Assembly (NCBI RefSeq): GCF_001879205.1
Contig: NZ_MLFK01000013.1
Location: 186,001 to 250,000, forward strand
Origin: Flavobacterium johnsoniae
Lineage (GTDB): Bacteria; Bacteroidota; Bacteroidia; Flavobacteriales; Flavobacteriaceae
DNA: 64,000 nt
Direction of reading: 5' to 3'
Numbering within the stretch: position 1 is the stretch's first letter; each line of letters starts with the position of its first letter. Under the pieces are notes generated by a model. The model was given only the letters and a program-made list of their open reading frames with translations, did not search any database and was not told the DNA's origin. Shown here piece after piece: positions 45,613-53,374 of this stretch. The position numbers were made by a program, and so were the translations under genes.

Positions 45613-48018
45613 ATGAAAAAATTGTTCCAAAAATCAGTCTCCATTATTCTTTTATTTGCTGTAAACCAGTTTTCGTTCGGTCAAAAAATTTCTTCAATGA
45701 AAGGAACAGTTACTGACGGAAAACTTCCTGTCGAATTTGTTGATGTTATTTTAAAAAATGCCAACGACTCAACAAAAACGGCTAATTATACTGTAACGGA
45801 TGCATCAGGAAATTTCTCTTTAGAAAATATAGCCGAAGGACAATATAAGCTGTATTTTAAACTGATTGGTTTTAAAACTATTATTAAAAAGATTCAATTT
45901 ACCGGTTCTCCTGTTTCTGCTGGAACTATTGTTTTACAGAATGATACTAATTTATTGAATACAGTGGTGGTTAATTCTCAAAAGAAACAGATTCAGAAAA
46001 CAGACGAAGGATTTATTTTTAATGCGGCTTCTAGTATTTCGCAATCCGGAGGTACAGCCACAGATATGCTGAAAAATATTCCAACTGTTGCCGTGGATGC
46101 TGAAGGAAGTATTACTTTAAGAGGAAAATCGCCTTTGATATTGATTAACGGAAAAAACTCTGCCATAACCAATATGGACCAAATTGCGGCAAGCAGCATT
46201 GAGAGTATCGAAATAATCAGCAGTCCCACCGCTAAATACGATGCCAATGCAGAAAGCGGTATCATTAATATTAAACTAAAAAAAAATAATCAAAGCGGTA
46301 TGAATGGTGCTATGGCTTTAGGAAGCGGTTTTGGTGCTAAAGAAAGAATCAACAGTTCGGTTCTTTTGAATCATAAAACAGAAAAATGGAATTTTGGTTT
46401 GGGATATGATAACCGATTTGCCGGAAGAACAAAAAAAATAAAAGCAGACAGAACCAATTATTTTATTGATGATGAACATTTAATTCAACAAAACAGAAGT
46501 GATCAGCGAACTGAAGGTTTGCAAAATTTAAAACTGAATATTGATTTTTCACCTAATGAAAGAAACAGTTTTTCATTTGAAGCATTGGGAAATACAGAAA
46601 GTCAGGACAATGATGAAACTTTATTTACTCAGGTTAATACAAGTACAAACAGCTTTTTTTCTAATACCAGAAGACATTCTTTAGAACTGGAACGTTCAAA
46701 AGCGGGTGAACTGGCATTTAATTATGATAGGAAATTTTCTGATGATCGAAAAAACTTAAACGCAAGTCTTACATCATCATTCAACAAACATAAAGAAAAC
46801 ACTAATATTGACACCTATAATTACGATGAATATCAGCAGCAAATCAACGATGCTTCCCTGCAGCGCACACATAATTATGAACATGAAAATATATCCAATG
46901 CGATTTTAAATTATACCTTTCCTGCCGCTGAGAAATCAATTGTAGAAACCGGTTACAAAGGAACTTTTCGCTTTTTTAATTCTGATTTCGAAAGTTCCGA
47001 TAAGGTTAACGGCGAATATGTAATTAATCCGCTTTCGAGCAATTCCTTTGATTTCAATGAACAAATAAATGCGGTTTACGGATTACTAAATTCTTTTATA
47101 GGAGAAAAAGAAAACCCCAAATGGAAATACAATTTAGGGCTGCGTGCAGAAAATGTTTCTAACACAGGAGCAACAAAAAATAATAGAGATCGATTTAACA
47201 ATGATTATCTAAAACTTTTTCCGTCAGCATCATTGCAGTGGAATTTGGCATCAAATGAATTCGTGAAAATTGGATACAGTAAACGTATCAATCGCCCGGA
47301 TTTAGATGATCTGAATCCGTTTATTGATATTACGGATGCTTTGAATCCACATGGAGGTAATCCGTATTTAAAACCTGAAATTATTCATATTGCCGAAATC
47401 AGTTATTTAAAAAACTGGTCTGCATATTCTTTTTCAGCCAATGCTTTTTACAGAAATGCTGCCGATGCCATCAGGCAATATGCAGAACTGTATGATAACG
47501 GAGTAATATTACTGCAGCCAAGAAATATCGGAACTACTGTAACGTATGGTTTGGAAACTATTTTTAGTTTAAAACCAATTAGTTTCTACGATGCAAACAT
47601 CAGTTTAACGGCTTTCCAGCAAAACATCAACGCTTCAAATTTAGCTCAGGATGTTGTGAGTAGTGCTTTCAGCTTGTACGGAAAAATCATTAATAATTTT
47701 GTTCCCTGGAAAGGCGGTAAACTGCAGCTTATAGGTAATTACAATTCGGCACTGGCAACACCGCAGGGAAAAAGGATTCCTATTTATAATATAGATATGG
47801 GTTTTCAGCAAAAACTCGGAAAAGGAAATGCACGTTTGGGGTTGGTTGTAACCGATGTATTTAACACCCTCAAAAGTGGATACAAAAACAATACTTTATT
47901 ATTTAGCAGCAACAGAACAAACAAATCTGATACACGCGCTTTAATGGTTACGTTTGCCTATACTTTTAAATCCGATTTTAAAGAAAAAATGCTCGAAAAT
48001 CAGTTTTCTACAGAATAA
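45613..48018 (+). CDS. TonB-dependent outer-membrane receptor (carboxypeptidase-regulatory-like + beta-barrel)
   Basis: About 801 residues from the ATG at 45613 (signal peptide MKKLFQKSVSIILLFAVNQF). It has a carboxypeptidase-like regulatory domain (about 27-105: MKGTVTDGKLPVEFVDVILK), then a plug domain (TATDMLKNIPTVAVDAEGSI, LRGKSPLILINGKNS) and a beta-barrel ending YTFKSDFKEKMLENQ. It is the outer-membrane beta-barrel family 3 type common in Flavobacteria. Substrate is unknown; no SusD partner is adjacent. A TATCTTTG box lies at 45600-45607. Confidence 0.9.
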   Translation: MKKLFQKSVSIILLFAVNQFSFGQKISSMKGTVTDGKLPVEFVDVILKNANDSTKTANYTVTDASGNFSLENIAEGQYKLYFKLIGFKTIIKKIQFTGSPVSAGTIVLQNDTNLLNTVVVNSQKKQIQKTDEGFIFNAASSISQSGGTATDMLKNIPTVAVDAEGSITLRGKSPLILINGKNSAITNMDQIAASSIESIEIISSPTAKYDANAESGIINIKLKKNNQSGMNGAMALGSGFGAKERINSSVLLNHKTEKWNFGLGYDNRFAGRTKKIKADRTNYFIDDEHLIQQNRSDQRTEGLQNLKLNIDFSPNERNSFSFEALGNTESQDNDETLFTQVNTSTNSFFSNTRRHSLELERSKAGELAFNYDRKFSDDRKNLNASLTSSFNKHKENTNIDTYNYDEYQQQINDASLQRTHNYEHENISNAILNYTFPAAEKSIVETGYKGTFRFFNSDFESSDKVNGEYVINPLSSNSFDFNEQINAVYGLLNSFIGEKENPKWKYNLGLRAENVSNTGATKNNRDRFNNDYLKLFPSASLQWNLASNEFVKIGYSKRINRPDLDDLNPFIDITDALNPHGGNPYLKPEIIHIAEISYLKNWSAYSFSANAFYRNAADAIRQYAELYDNGVILLQPRNIGTTVTYGLETIFSLKPISFYDANISLTAFQQNINASNLAQDVVSSAFSLYGKIINNFVPWKGGKLQLIGNYNSALATPQGKRIPIYNIDMGFQQKLGKGNARLGLVVTDVFNTLKSGYKNNTLLFSSNRTNKSDTRALMVTFAYTFKSDFKEKMLENQFSTE

Positions 48019-48159
48019 ATTGCCTTAAAAAATCAAAAATTCAAAAAATAGCATTCTTGTATTTCAGATTTATTTTTCTATCAAAATTTAAACTATATTC
48101 GCCATGAAAATCTGCCGCTGATTTTCCCTAAACGCCAAAAACTTTTAAACCTACATAGA

Positions 48160-48591
48160 ATGAAATCTGTACATTTATTACTTATTGCTATATTTTTTGT
48201 TACTGCCAAATCATACTCCCAAGTTGAAGTAAATCAAATCACACACAATTCTAAAGATCGTTATATTACCACTACAATTGGTTTTCCGGTTCCGGGAACT
48301 TATGCCCCGATTGGACAAAAAGAGCCTATTACGGTATTAAATCCAGACGGAACTGGATCTATTCAGGCAGATGATCTTACAAAGAAAAAAATCAATTGGG
48401 GAATTGAATGCACAGAAGAAGGTGTACCGGTTTTTAAAGAAGGTTTCAATAGTAAATCGTATACTTTTTGGTACAGACCAAATGACAGCAATGAATGGTA
48501 TTACTCTCAATTCTCTATTCATTTTGCCAAGAAAAAAATGTTCTTAATGGGCGAAAGAGTAAAAGCTTACGAAGATTATAACGTGCAATAA
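48160..48591 (+). CDS. Exported hypothetical protein
   Basis: 143 residues. A signal peptide MKSVHLLLIAIFFVTAKSYS precedes a mature part of about 120 residues with no recognisable family (VEVNQITHNSKDRYITTTIG, NWGIECTEEGVPVFKEGF, WYRPNDSNEWYYSQFSIHF). It may be a periplasmic or surface beta-rich protein. It stands alone between the TonB receptor and the acyl-CoA synthetase. Confidence 0.65.
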   Translation: MKSVHLLLIAIFFVTAKSYSQVEVNQITHNSKDRYITTTIGFPVPGTYAPIGQKEPITVLNPDGTGSIQADDLTKKKINWGIECTEEGVPVFKEGFNSKSYTFWYRPNDSNEWYYSQFSIHFAKKKMFLMGERVKAYEDYNVQ

Positions 48592-48770
48592 TCTTTTAAA
48601 AAAGTACATCCAAATTAAATATTTCTCGATTTTTAGGAAAATTTACTACAAAAAAGAAAACGTTTTCGTTGATTTTTAATAGTCTCTATAAATTTTCCCA
48701 TAAATTTCGATAAAATAAAAAATCATACCTTATTTTTATTTAATTTGCAGTAAAATTCAATATATTAAAC

Positions 48771-50549
48771 ATGGTTTCAATCACACGCCTTTTTGATTTT
48801 CCCTATTATCAACAAGAAACATATAACCTTCCAGTTGCTCTTGCAACCAAAAAAAATGGAGTCTGGGAAAAAACATCCAGCCAGGAATATATTGCAAAAG
48901 CAAATGCCGTTTCGAGAGCATTATTGCGCATGGGTGTTCAAAAAGATGATAAGATTGCTTTAATCAGCTCAAATAACCGCAGCGAATGGAATATAATGGA
49001 CATTGGTATTTTACAAACCGGTGCGCAGAATGTTCCTATTTATCCAACCATTGCAGAAGAAGATTACGAATATATCCTAAACCATAGCGGCAGTATTTAT
49101 TGTTTTGTTTCTGATGACGAAGTTTTACAAAAAGTAAATGCCATTAAAGCCAATGTACCTTCATTGAAAGAAGTATATTCTTTTAATGAAATTGAAGGCT
49201 GCAAACACTGGACAGATTTATTAATTTTAGGCGAAGATGAAAGCAACCAAAGCGAAGTTGAAGCCAGAAAAGACAGCATTAAAACGGATGATTTAGCCAC
49301 GATTATCTATACTTCCGGAACTACAGGAAGACCAAAAGGGGTTATGCTTTCGCATCAAAACATTGTTTCGAATGTTTTAGACAGCGCACCAAGAATTCCG
49401 TTTGACCCGGGAAAAAGTACAGCATTGAGCTTCCTGCCAATCTGCCATATTTTTGAAAGAATGATTTTGTACATCTATCAATATTATGGGGTTTCGGTTT
49501 ATTTTGGAGAATCTATCGATAAAATCAGTGATAACTTAAAAGAAGTCCGCCCTACTGTTATTACTGCAGTGCCAAGGCTTTTAGAAAAAGTTTACGATAA
49601 AATTTATGCAAAGGGTTCTGAATTAACAGGCATCAAGAAAAAACTATTTTTCTGGGCTATCGATCTGGGGTTAAGATATGAGCCTTACGGAGCAAATGGC
49701 TTTTGGTATGAATTTCAGTTAAAAATTGCCCGCAAACTAATTTTCAGTAAGTGGAAAGAAGGTTTGGGCGGCAACTTAGATTTAATGGTTTCCGGAAGCG
49801 CTGCATTACAGCCTCGCTTAACAAGAGTTTTTGCAGCAGCAGAAATTCCGGTAATGGAAGGTTACGGTTTAACTGAAACATCTCCGGTAATTGCCGTAAA
49901 TGATCAAAGGAACAGAGGATTTAAAATTGGTACTGTTGGAAAACCAATCCGTAATCTGGAAGTAAAAATTGCCGAAGACGGAGAAATTTTATTAAAAGGC
50001 CCGAACGTAATGTTAGGCTATTATAAAGACCCTGAAAAAACTGCTGAAGCTGTAATTGATGGTTATTTTCATACAGGAGACATTGGAGAAATTGACAGTG
50101 AAGGTTTCTTAAAAATTACGGATCGTAAAAAAGAAATGTTCAAAACTTCCGGCGGTAAATATATTGCACCGCAGATGATCGAAAATGCCATGAAACAATC
50201 TCGTTTTATTGAGCAGATTATGGTTATTGGTGAAGGCGAAAAAATGCCGGGTGCATTTATTCAGCCAAACTTTGAATTCGTAAAAGAATGGGCAAAAATC
50301 CATAAAATTAATCTAGGAAGTTCTGATGCAGAAATCAGCGCCAATCCAGATGTTATTAAACGTATCGATGAAGAAGTAGAAAGCATCAACAAAAAATTTG
50401 GACACTGGGAACAGGTAAAACGTTTTGAACTTACACCAGATGTTTGGTCTATTGATGGCGGACAACTTACTCCTACGCTGAAATTGAAACGTAAAATTAT
50501 TAAAGAAATTTATAAAGATCTTTACTCTAAAATATACGGGAACAATTAA
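48771..50549 (+). CDS. Long-chain acyl-CoA synthetase (AMP-binding)
   Basis: 592 residues. ATIIYTSGTTGRPKGVMLSH is the ATP-binding P-loop, GYGLTETSPVIAVN the adenylate motif, and DGYFHTGDIGEIDSEGFLKITDRKKEMFKTSGGK the hinge and C-terminal subdomain. The length and layout fit bacterial FAA1-like (FadD15-type) long-chain fatty-acid:CoA ligases. It activates fatty acids for beta-oxidation or lipid assembly. It is a single-gene unit with its own terminator. Confidence 0.93.
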   Translation: MVSITRLFDFPYYQQETYNLPVALATKKNGVWEKTSSQEYIAKANAVSRALLRMGVQKDDKIALISSNNRSEWNIMDIGILQTGAQNVPIYPTIAEEDYEYILNHSGSIYCFVSDDEVLQKVNAIKANVPSLKEVYSFNEIEGCKHWTDLLILGEDESNQSEVEARKDSIKTDDLATIIYTSGTTGRPKGVMLSHQNIVSNVLDSAPRIPFDPGKSTALSFLPICHIFERMILYIYQYYGVSVYFGESIDKISDNLKEVRPTVITAVPRLLEKVYDKIYAKGSELTGIKKKLFFWAIDLGLRYEPYGANGFWYEFQLKIARKLIFSKWKEGLGGNLDLMVSGSAALQPRLTRVFAAAEIPVMEGYGLTETSPVIAVNDQRNRGFKIGTVGKPIRNLEVKIAEDGEILLKGPNVMLGYYKDPEKTAEAVIDGYFHTGDIGEIDSEGFLKITDRKKEMFKTSGGKYIAPQMIENAMKQSRFIEQIMVIGEGEKMPGAFIQPNFEFVKEWAKIHKINLGSSDAEISANPDVIKRIDEEVESINKKFGHWEQVKRFELTPDVWSIDGGQLTPTLKLKRKIIKEIYKDLYSKIYGNN

Positions 50550-50574
50550 TAAATCAAAATAATATAACCAAACG

Positions 50575-50606
50575 AAAAGGCTGCCTTACTAAGACAGCCT
50601 TTTTAA
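50575..50606. terminator. Bidirectional terminator between acyl-CoA synthetase and exonuclease
   Basis: The stem AAAGGCTG / CAGCCTTT with an 11-bp loop is followed by a short T-run. The right end overlaps the last codons of the convergent exonuclease gene. Confidence 0.75.
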
Positions 50607-51148
50607 TTTTGCAGGCACCAATGTAAAATCTTGGCGATGTTTTTTGCATCGTCTATACCACGGTGATGCGTTCCTTCCAGCGGGATATTCAACAGCTGTA
50701 AAGCCCCATTCATTCCGGTTGGTTTTTGAATGCCAAATTTTTCGGCAAAATGGTTTTTTACATTAATATGCTCCTCACCCATTGGATATGAAATTCCAAA
50801 CGATTTACATTGTTTTTTAAGCATATTGAGATCGTATTGACCGTAACTTGCCCAAGTATACAAATCAGGGTTGTATTCGTCGATTAGCTGATTAACAGCT
50901 TCTTCAAAACTAATTCCGTTCTGATCTAATAAATCCTGAGTTATGGTCGTTAATTCAGTACAAAATGGACTCACACTAGAACGTTGGGGTTTTATTAAAA
51001 TTCCCTTGTTCTTTGTAATCGCACCAGTTTCTGTATCTAAAACCGCTAAACCAATTTCGATGATTTCATTTTCCTGGCCCTTCGGGACCGCACTCTGCCA
51101 GCATGTGGCTTCTAAATCGATAATAATAATTTTATCTGTTGTTTTCAT
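50603..51148 (-). CDS. DEDDh 3'-5' exonuclease (ERI-1/3'hExo-like)
   Basis: 181 residues. The ExoI motif is IIIDLEATCW (Asp-x-Glu), ExoII is in WASYGQYDLNMLKKQ (Asp), and ExoIII is HHRGIDDAKNIAKIL (His and Asp). The T-C-W after the first motif and the E-N-E-I-I-E-I-G pattern are typical of ERI-1-type exonucleases that trim RNA 3' ends. It is cytosolic and a single gene. Confidence 0.9.
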   Translation of the reverse strand: MKTTDKIIIIDLEATCWQSAVPKGQENEIIEIGLAVLDTETGAITKNKGILIKPQRSSVSPFCTELTTITQDLLDQNGISFEEAVNQLIDEYNPDLYTWASYGQYDLNMLKKQCKSFGISYPMGEEHINVKNHFAEKFGIQKPTGMNGALQLLNIPLEGTHHRGIDDAKNIAKILHWCLQN

Positions 51149-51506
51149 TTTTTTTAATTTTTAATAATTGTTTTTTTTAACCGCTAAGAGCGCTAAGATT
51201 TACGCAATGAACGCTAAGATTTTTTTCGCGCAGATTGAGCAGATTTTTTAATAATCCTTTTAATCCTTTAATCTGTGACTAAAAACTTTGTGCTTTCGTG
51301 TCTTTGCGGAATTTTTTAACCGCAAATAGCGCTAAGATTTACGCAATGAAGGCTAAGATTTATTTCACGCAGATTGAGCAGATTGAGCAGATTTTTTAAT
51401 AATCTTTAATCCTTTAATCTGTGGCTAAAAAACTTTGCTCCTTTGTCTCTTTGCCTCTTTGCCTCTTTGTCCCTTTGCCCCTTTGCCCCTTTGCAACTAA
51501 AAAGAC
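51149..51506. repeat. Two ~112-bp direct repeats plus a CTTTGCCTC tract
   Basis: Copy 1 (51179-51290) and copy 2 (51318-51436) share the order: CCGC-AA-AGCGCTAAGATT, TACGCAATGAA, GCTAAGATT, CGCAGATTGAGCAGATTTTT, AATCCTTTAATCTGTG, CTAAAAACTTTG. They are followed (51434-51494) by about nine units of CTTTGYCTC. No gene is seen. Confidence 0.8.
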
Positions 51507-52010
51507 CTAGAAAAACATACTTTTAAGATCTCTAAAGAAACTTCTTTTCTTAGATTTTTTCTCCTGTTTTTCCTTTTTATCCGAACTTTTCTTCTCAAAA
51601 ACTGCTTTAGCTTTCTCAATCCGTTTAACTGGTTTTATTTCCTCAGTTTTAGAATTTTCGTAAAACTTTTTGAAAGGACGCGGTTCAAAATCAACCAAAA
51701 TTGCAGCCATATTTATCGCATCAATATTTGACGGATCTGTTTCCCCTTTAAAGAACGTCTCAATAGGTCTGAACTTATCTTTTTTCTCCTTAAACTTATT
51801 CTTTTTGGTATGATCGAAGTCTAACCCTAATAGATTACTGAAAACATTCAAATCATCCTTTGTTGGGTTATTTTCGAAAATGAGCCAGCACAAATCACGA
51901 AGTTTTCCACGAGAAGGTTTGTATAAATAATCAAAGTATTTACCTTCTTTTTCTATCTCGTATTTTTTTCTAATTGCTTTTTTATATTTTTCTAATGTAT
52001 TGTTTTGCAT
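51507..52010 (-). CDS. Hypothetical lysine-rich protein
   Basis: 167 residues from the ATG at 52010; the longer reading to 52097 adds unlikely sequence. An N-terminal EKYKKAIRKKYEIEKEGKYFDYLYKPSRGKLRDLCWLIFE, then NPTKDDLNVFSNLLGLDF and a central RPIETFFKGETDPSNIDAINMAAILVDF. The tail is highly basic and acidic (EKAKAVFEKKSSDKKEKQEKKSKKRSF). No family recognised. The basic tail might bind nucleic acid (inference only). Confidence 0.65.
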   Translation of the reverse strand: MQNNTLEKYKKAIRKKYEIEKEGKYFDYLYKPSRGKLRDLCWLIFENNPTKDDLNVFSNLLGLDFDHTKKNKFKEKKDKFRPIETFFKGETDPSNIDAINMAAILVDFEPRPFKKFYENSKTEEIKPVKRIEKAKAVFEKKSSDKKEKQEKKSKKRSFFRDLKSMFF

Positions 52011-52121
52011 GGTATTTTTTTTTTTTGCAATTCTTGGGAATCTCAGGAAATCGAAGGCTTTTCCGGGAAATCCAATATCACAAAAGTTTAAAAGCACCCT
52101 TGCTTTATCAGAGAAATATCT

Positions 52122-52280
52122 CTAAATGATATATATTATTTCCTTAAAATTTACCTTTTCATTCCATAGGTTAATCAGTTTCAAATCCATTTTTATATTT
52201 GAGGCATATGACGACTCATTAAACTCCACTGTTTCTGTTTGATCACTATGATCTGACCTAAGTCTATTGCTTTGATTCAT
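52122..52280 (-). CDS. Possible 52-residue peptide
   Basis: Reads ATG at 52280 to TAG at 52122. It begins MNQSNRLRSDHSDQTETVEF and ends NEKVNFKEIIYII. Hydrophilic start and amphipathic end; no family. There is no recognised promoter, and conservation is unknown. It could be chance. Confidence 0.3.
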   Translation of the reverse strand: MNQSNRLRSDHSDQTETVEFNESSYASNIKMDLKLINLWNEKVNFKEIIYII

Positions 52281-52412
52281 CCTTAAATTTTTATTGTTAA
52301 ACTAACGATCAGCTTTCTGCTAATCGTTCCTACTTTTACTTTACTACGATTTTTTTACGAACAAATATTACAATTGTCCTGCGCAATTATTCTGCGTACT
52401 TTTTTAAAGTTT

Positions 52413-52495
52413 CTAAGATACTAAGGTGCTAAGGCTCTAAGTTTTTCTCTTTGTCTGAACCTTTGAACCTTTGAACCTTTGAACCTTTGCTCCTA
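52413..52495. repeat. CTAAGGTGCTAAGG / CCTTTGAACCTTTG word repeat
   Basis: The left arm (TAAGATACTAAGGTGCTAAGG) and right arm (four GAACCTTT units, about 52455-52490) can pair imperfectly. A sister copy with GCTAAGGTTCTGAGAGGC ... GAAACCTTTATT is at 62705-62765. Confidence 0.6.
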
Positions 52496-52499
52496 AAGC

Positions 52500-52530
52500 A
52501 AAAAAAAGCACCCGATTAAAGGTGCTTCAT
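52500..52530 (-). terminator. Terminator of the 31-residue peptide gene
   Basis: On the minus strand, AAGCACC - TTTAATC - GGGTGCTT is followed by seven T. It starts 22 bp after the stop codon of the small ORF. Confidence 0.8.
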
Positions 52531-52551
52531 AACAAATACGATATAATTATC

Positions 52552-52647
52552 CTATTGCCTGTATTCTTGCACCGATATGTAAAAGCATTCGCAATCCGAA
52601 GTTGCGCCAGCTAATCCTGGGTTGTTTATATATAATTTAAAACTCAT
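52552..52647 (-). CDS. 31-residue peptide gene with own promoter and terminator
   Basis: ATG at 52647 to TAG at 52552. The peptide starts MSFKLYINNPGLAGATSDCE and continues CFYISVQEYRQ. It has two cysteines spaced C-x-C and a G-L-A-G core after a Pro, and no signal peptide or membrane helix. Its -33/-7 promoter, an A-rich leader ending AAAAAATAAATAAA before ATG, and a terminator 22 bp after the stop make a complete unit. It might be a modified-peptide precursor, a signalling peptide, or the coding part of a dual-function RNA; no modifying enzyme or transporter lies next to it. No family recognised. Confidence 0.55.
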   Translation of the reverse strand: MSFKLYINNPGLAGATSDCECFYISVQEYRQ

Positions 52648-52708
52648 TTTATTTATTTTTTAATTGTTGTTGTTATCTATTGAAACTTTTTGTTTCGATT
52701 TTGTTTGG

Positions 52709-52740
52709 CAAAGATATGATGGAAAAATTCATATTTCCAA
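52709..52740 (-). promoter_or_regulatory. Promoter of the 31-residue peptide gene
   Basis: On the minus strand, TTG (52740-52738), 21 bases, TATCTTTG (52716-52709) matches the Bacteroidota consensus closely. The start of transcription would be near 52702, giving a leader of about 55 nt. Confidence 0.6.
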
Positions 52741-53011
52741 ATACTTTTTAAGATTATTTTTCTGACTATCAGTTAGTTATACACAAAATAAAAACATAGA
52801 AATTCCTGTCCGCATACTGGTGCAGATTACTGTTTTGTATCAAATGATTGGCGCTCATCGAATTACTTTCCAAGACTATATTTCGCTATTTGATTTAATC
52901 ATTAAACATTTGGTCAAATTATTTTTTAATTATTTTTAGTTATGGTTTGTTTTTTAATCATTTTAAACCTCTTATTTTTCAATACTGATCAAAATCAATG
53001 TGCTTTAAAAC

Positions 53012-53043
53012 AAAAAAAGCGTCCCGATTGAGGACGCTTTTTA
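53012..53043. terminator. Symmetrical terminator in the gene-poor gap
   Basis: The stem AAAAAGCGTCC - CGATTGA - GGACGCTTTTT has A/T runs on both sides, so it can stop transcription from either direction. It is downstream of the minus-strand short ORF at 53065-53187. Confidence 0.85.
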
Positions 53044-53064
53044 TATTTATGTTGAGTTTTAAAT

Positions 53065-53187
53065 CTAAAATTTACATTTCAATTTCATAAAATACAAGCT
53101 GCGCCCATAGCTTTCAACCGGAAGATATCCGGCGAAATCAATTTTTTGTTCTGACGAACGGCTAATATGTATGTTTTTCATTTCCAT
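53065..53187 (-). CDS. Possible 40-residue peptide or small RNA
   Basis: ATG at 53187 (or 53181) to TAG at 53065; the peptide begins MEMKNIHISRSSEQKIDFAG and ends LYFMKLKCKF. A TACATTTG box at 53203-53196 lies directly before the ATG, so the transcript would be leaderless; a -33 TTG is missing. The terminator at 53012-53043 follows 22 bp after the stop. It could be coding or an sRNA. Confidence 0.35.
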   Translation of the reverse strand: MEMKNIHISRSSEQKIDFAGYLPVESYGRSLYFMKLKCKF

Positions 53188-53374
53188 TTCAGGTACAAAT
53201 GTAGTTTTTTTCTTTTTAATAATTAAATTCCAATTATTCTTTTAATCTGTCCGCTGTTTTTATTTAATAAAAATTTAACCCAAAAGTTTCCTTTCAAAAC
53301 AAGGAAAATCTCTTTATTAATTTTATTTTTGAGAGAAAATAAATACACTCCTATAAACCATTCTATACCACATA

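Larger units (their letters stand above)
52011..53374. other. 1.36-kb gene-poor region with small transcription units
   Basis: No ORF above 60 codons was credible. It holds a possible 52-residue minus-strand ORF (52122-52280), a GCTAAGGTGCTAAGG / CTTTGAACC word hairpin (about 52413-52495), a promoter-peptide-terminator unit (52500-52740, minus), and a terminator with a second short ORF (53012-53203, minus). Either small peptides or small RNAs would explain it. Confidence 0.6.

Noticed and set aside
51434..51494. CRISPR-like tandem repeat
   Set aside because: CTTTGYCTC units are 8-9 bp with no unique spacers; it is a slippage tract.
52844..52939. 31-codon plus-strand frame starting MIGAHRITFQDYISLFDL
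   Set aside because: No promoter box in range and only AT-rich sequence at its end; its equal length to the real-looking minus-strand peptide is coincidence as far as I can see.
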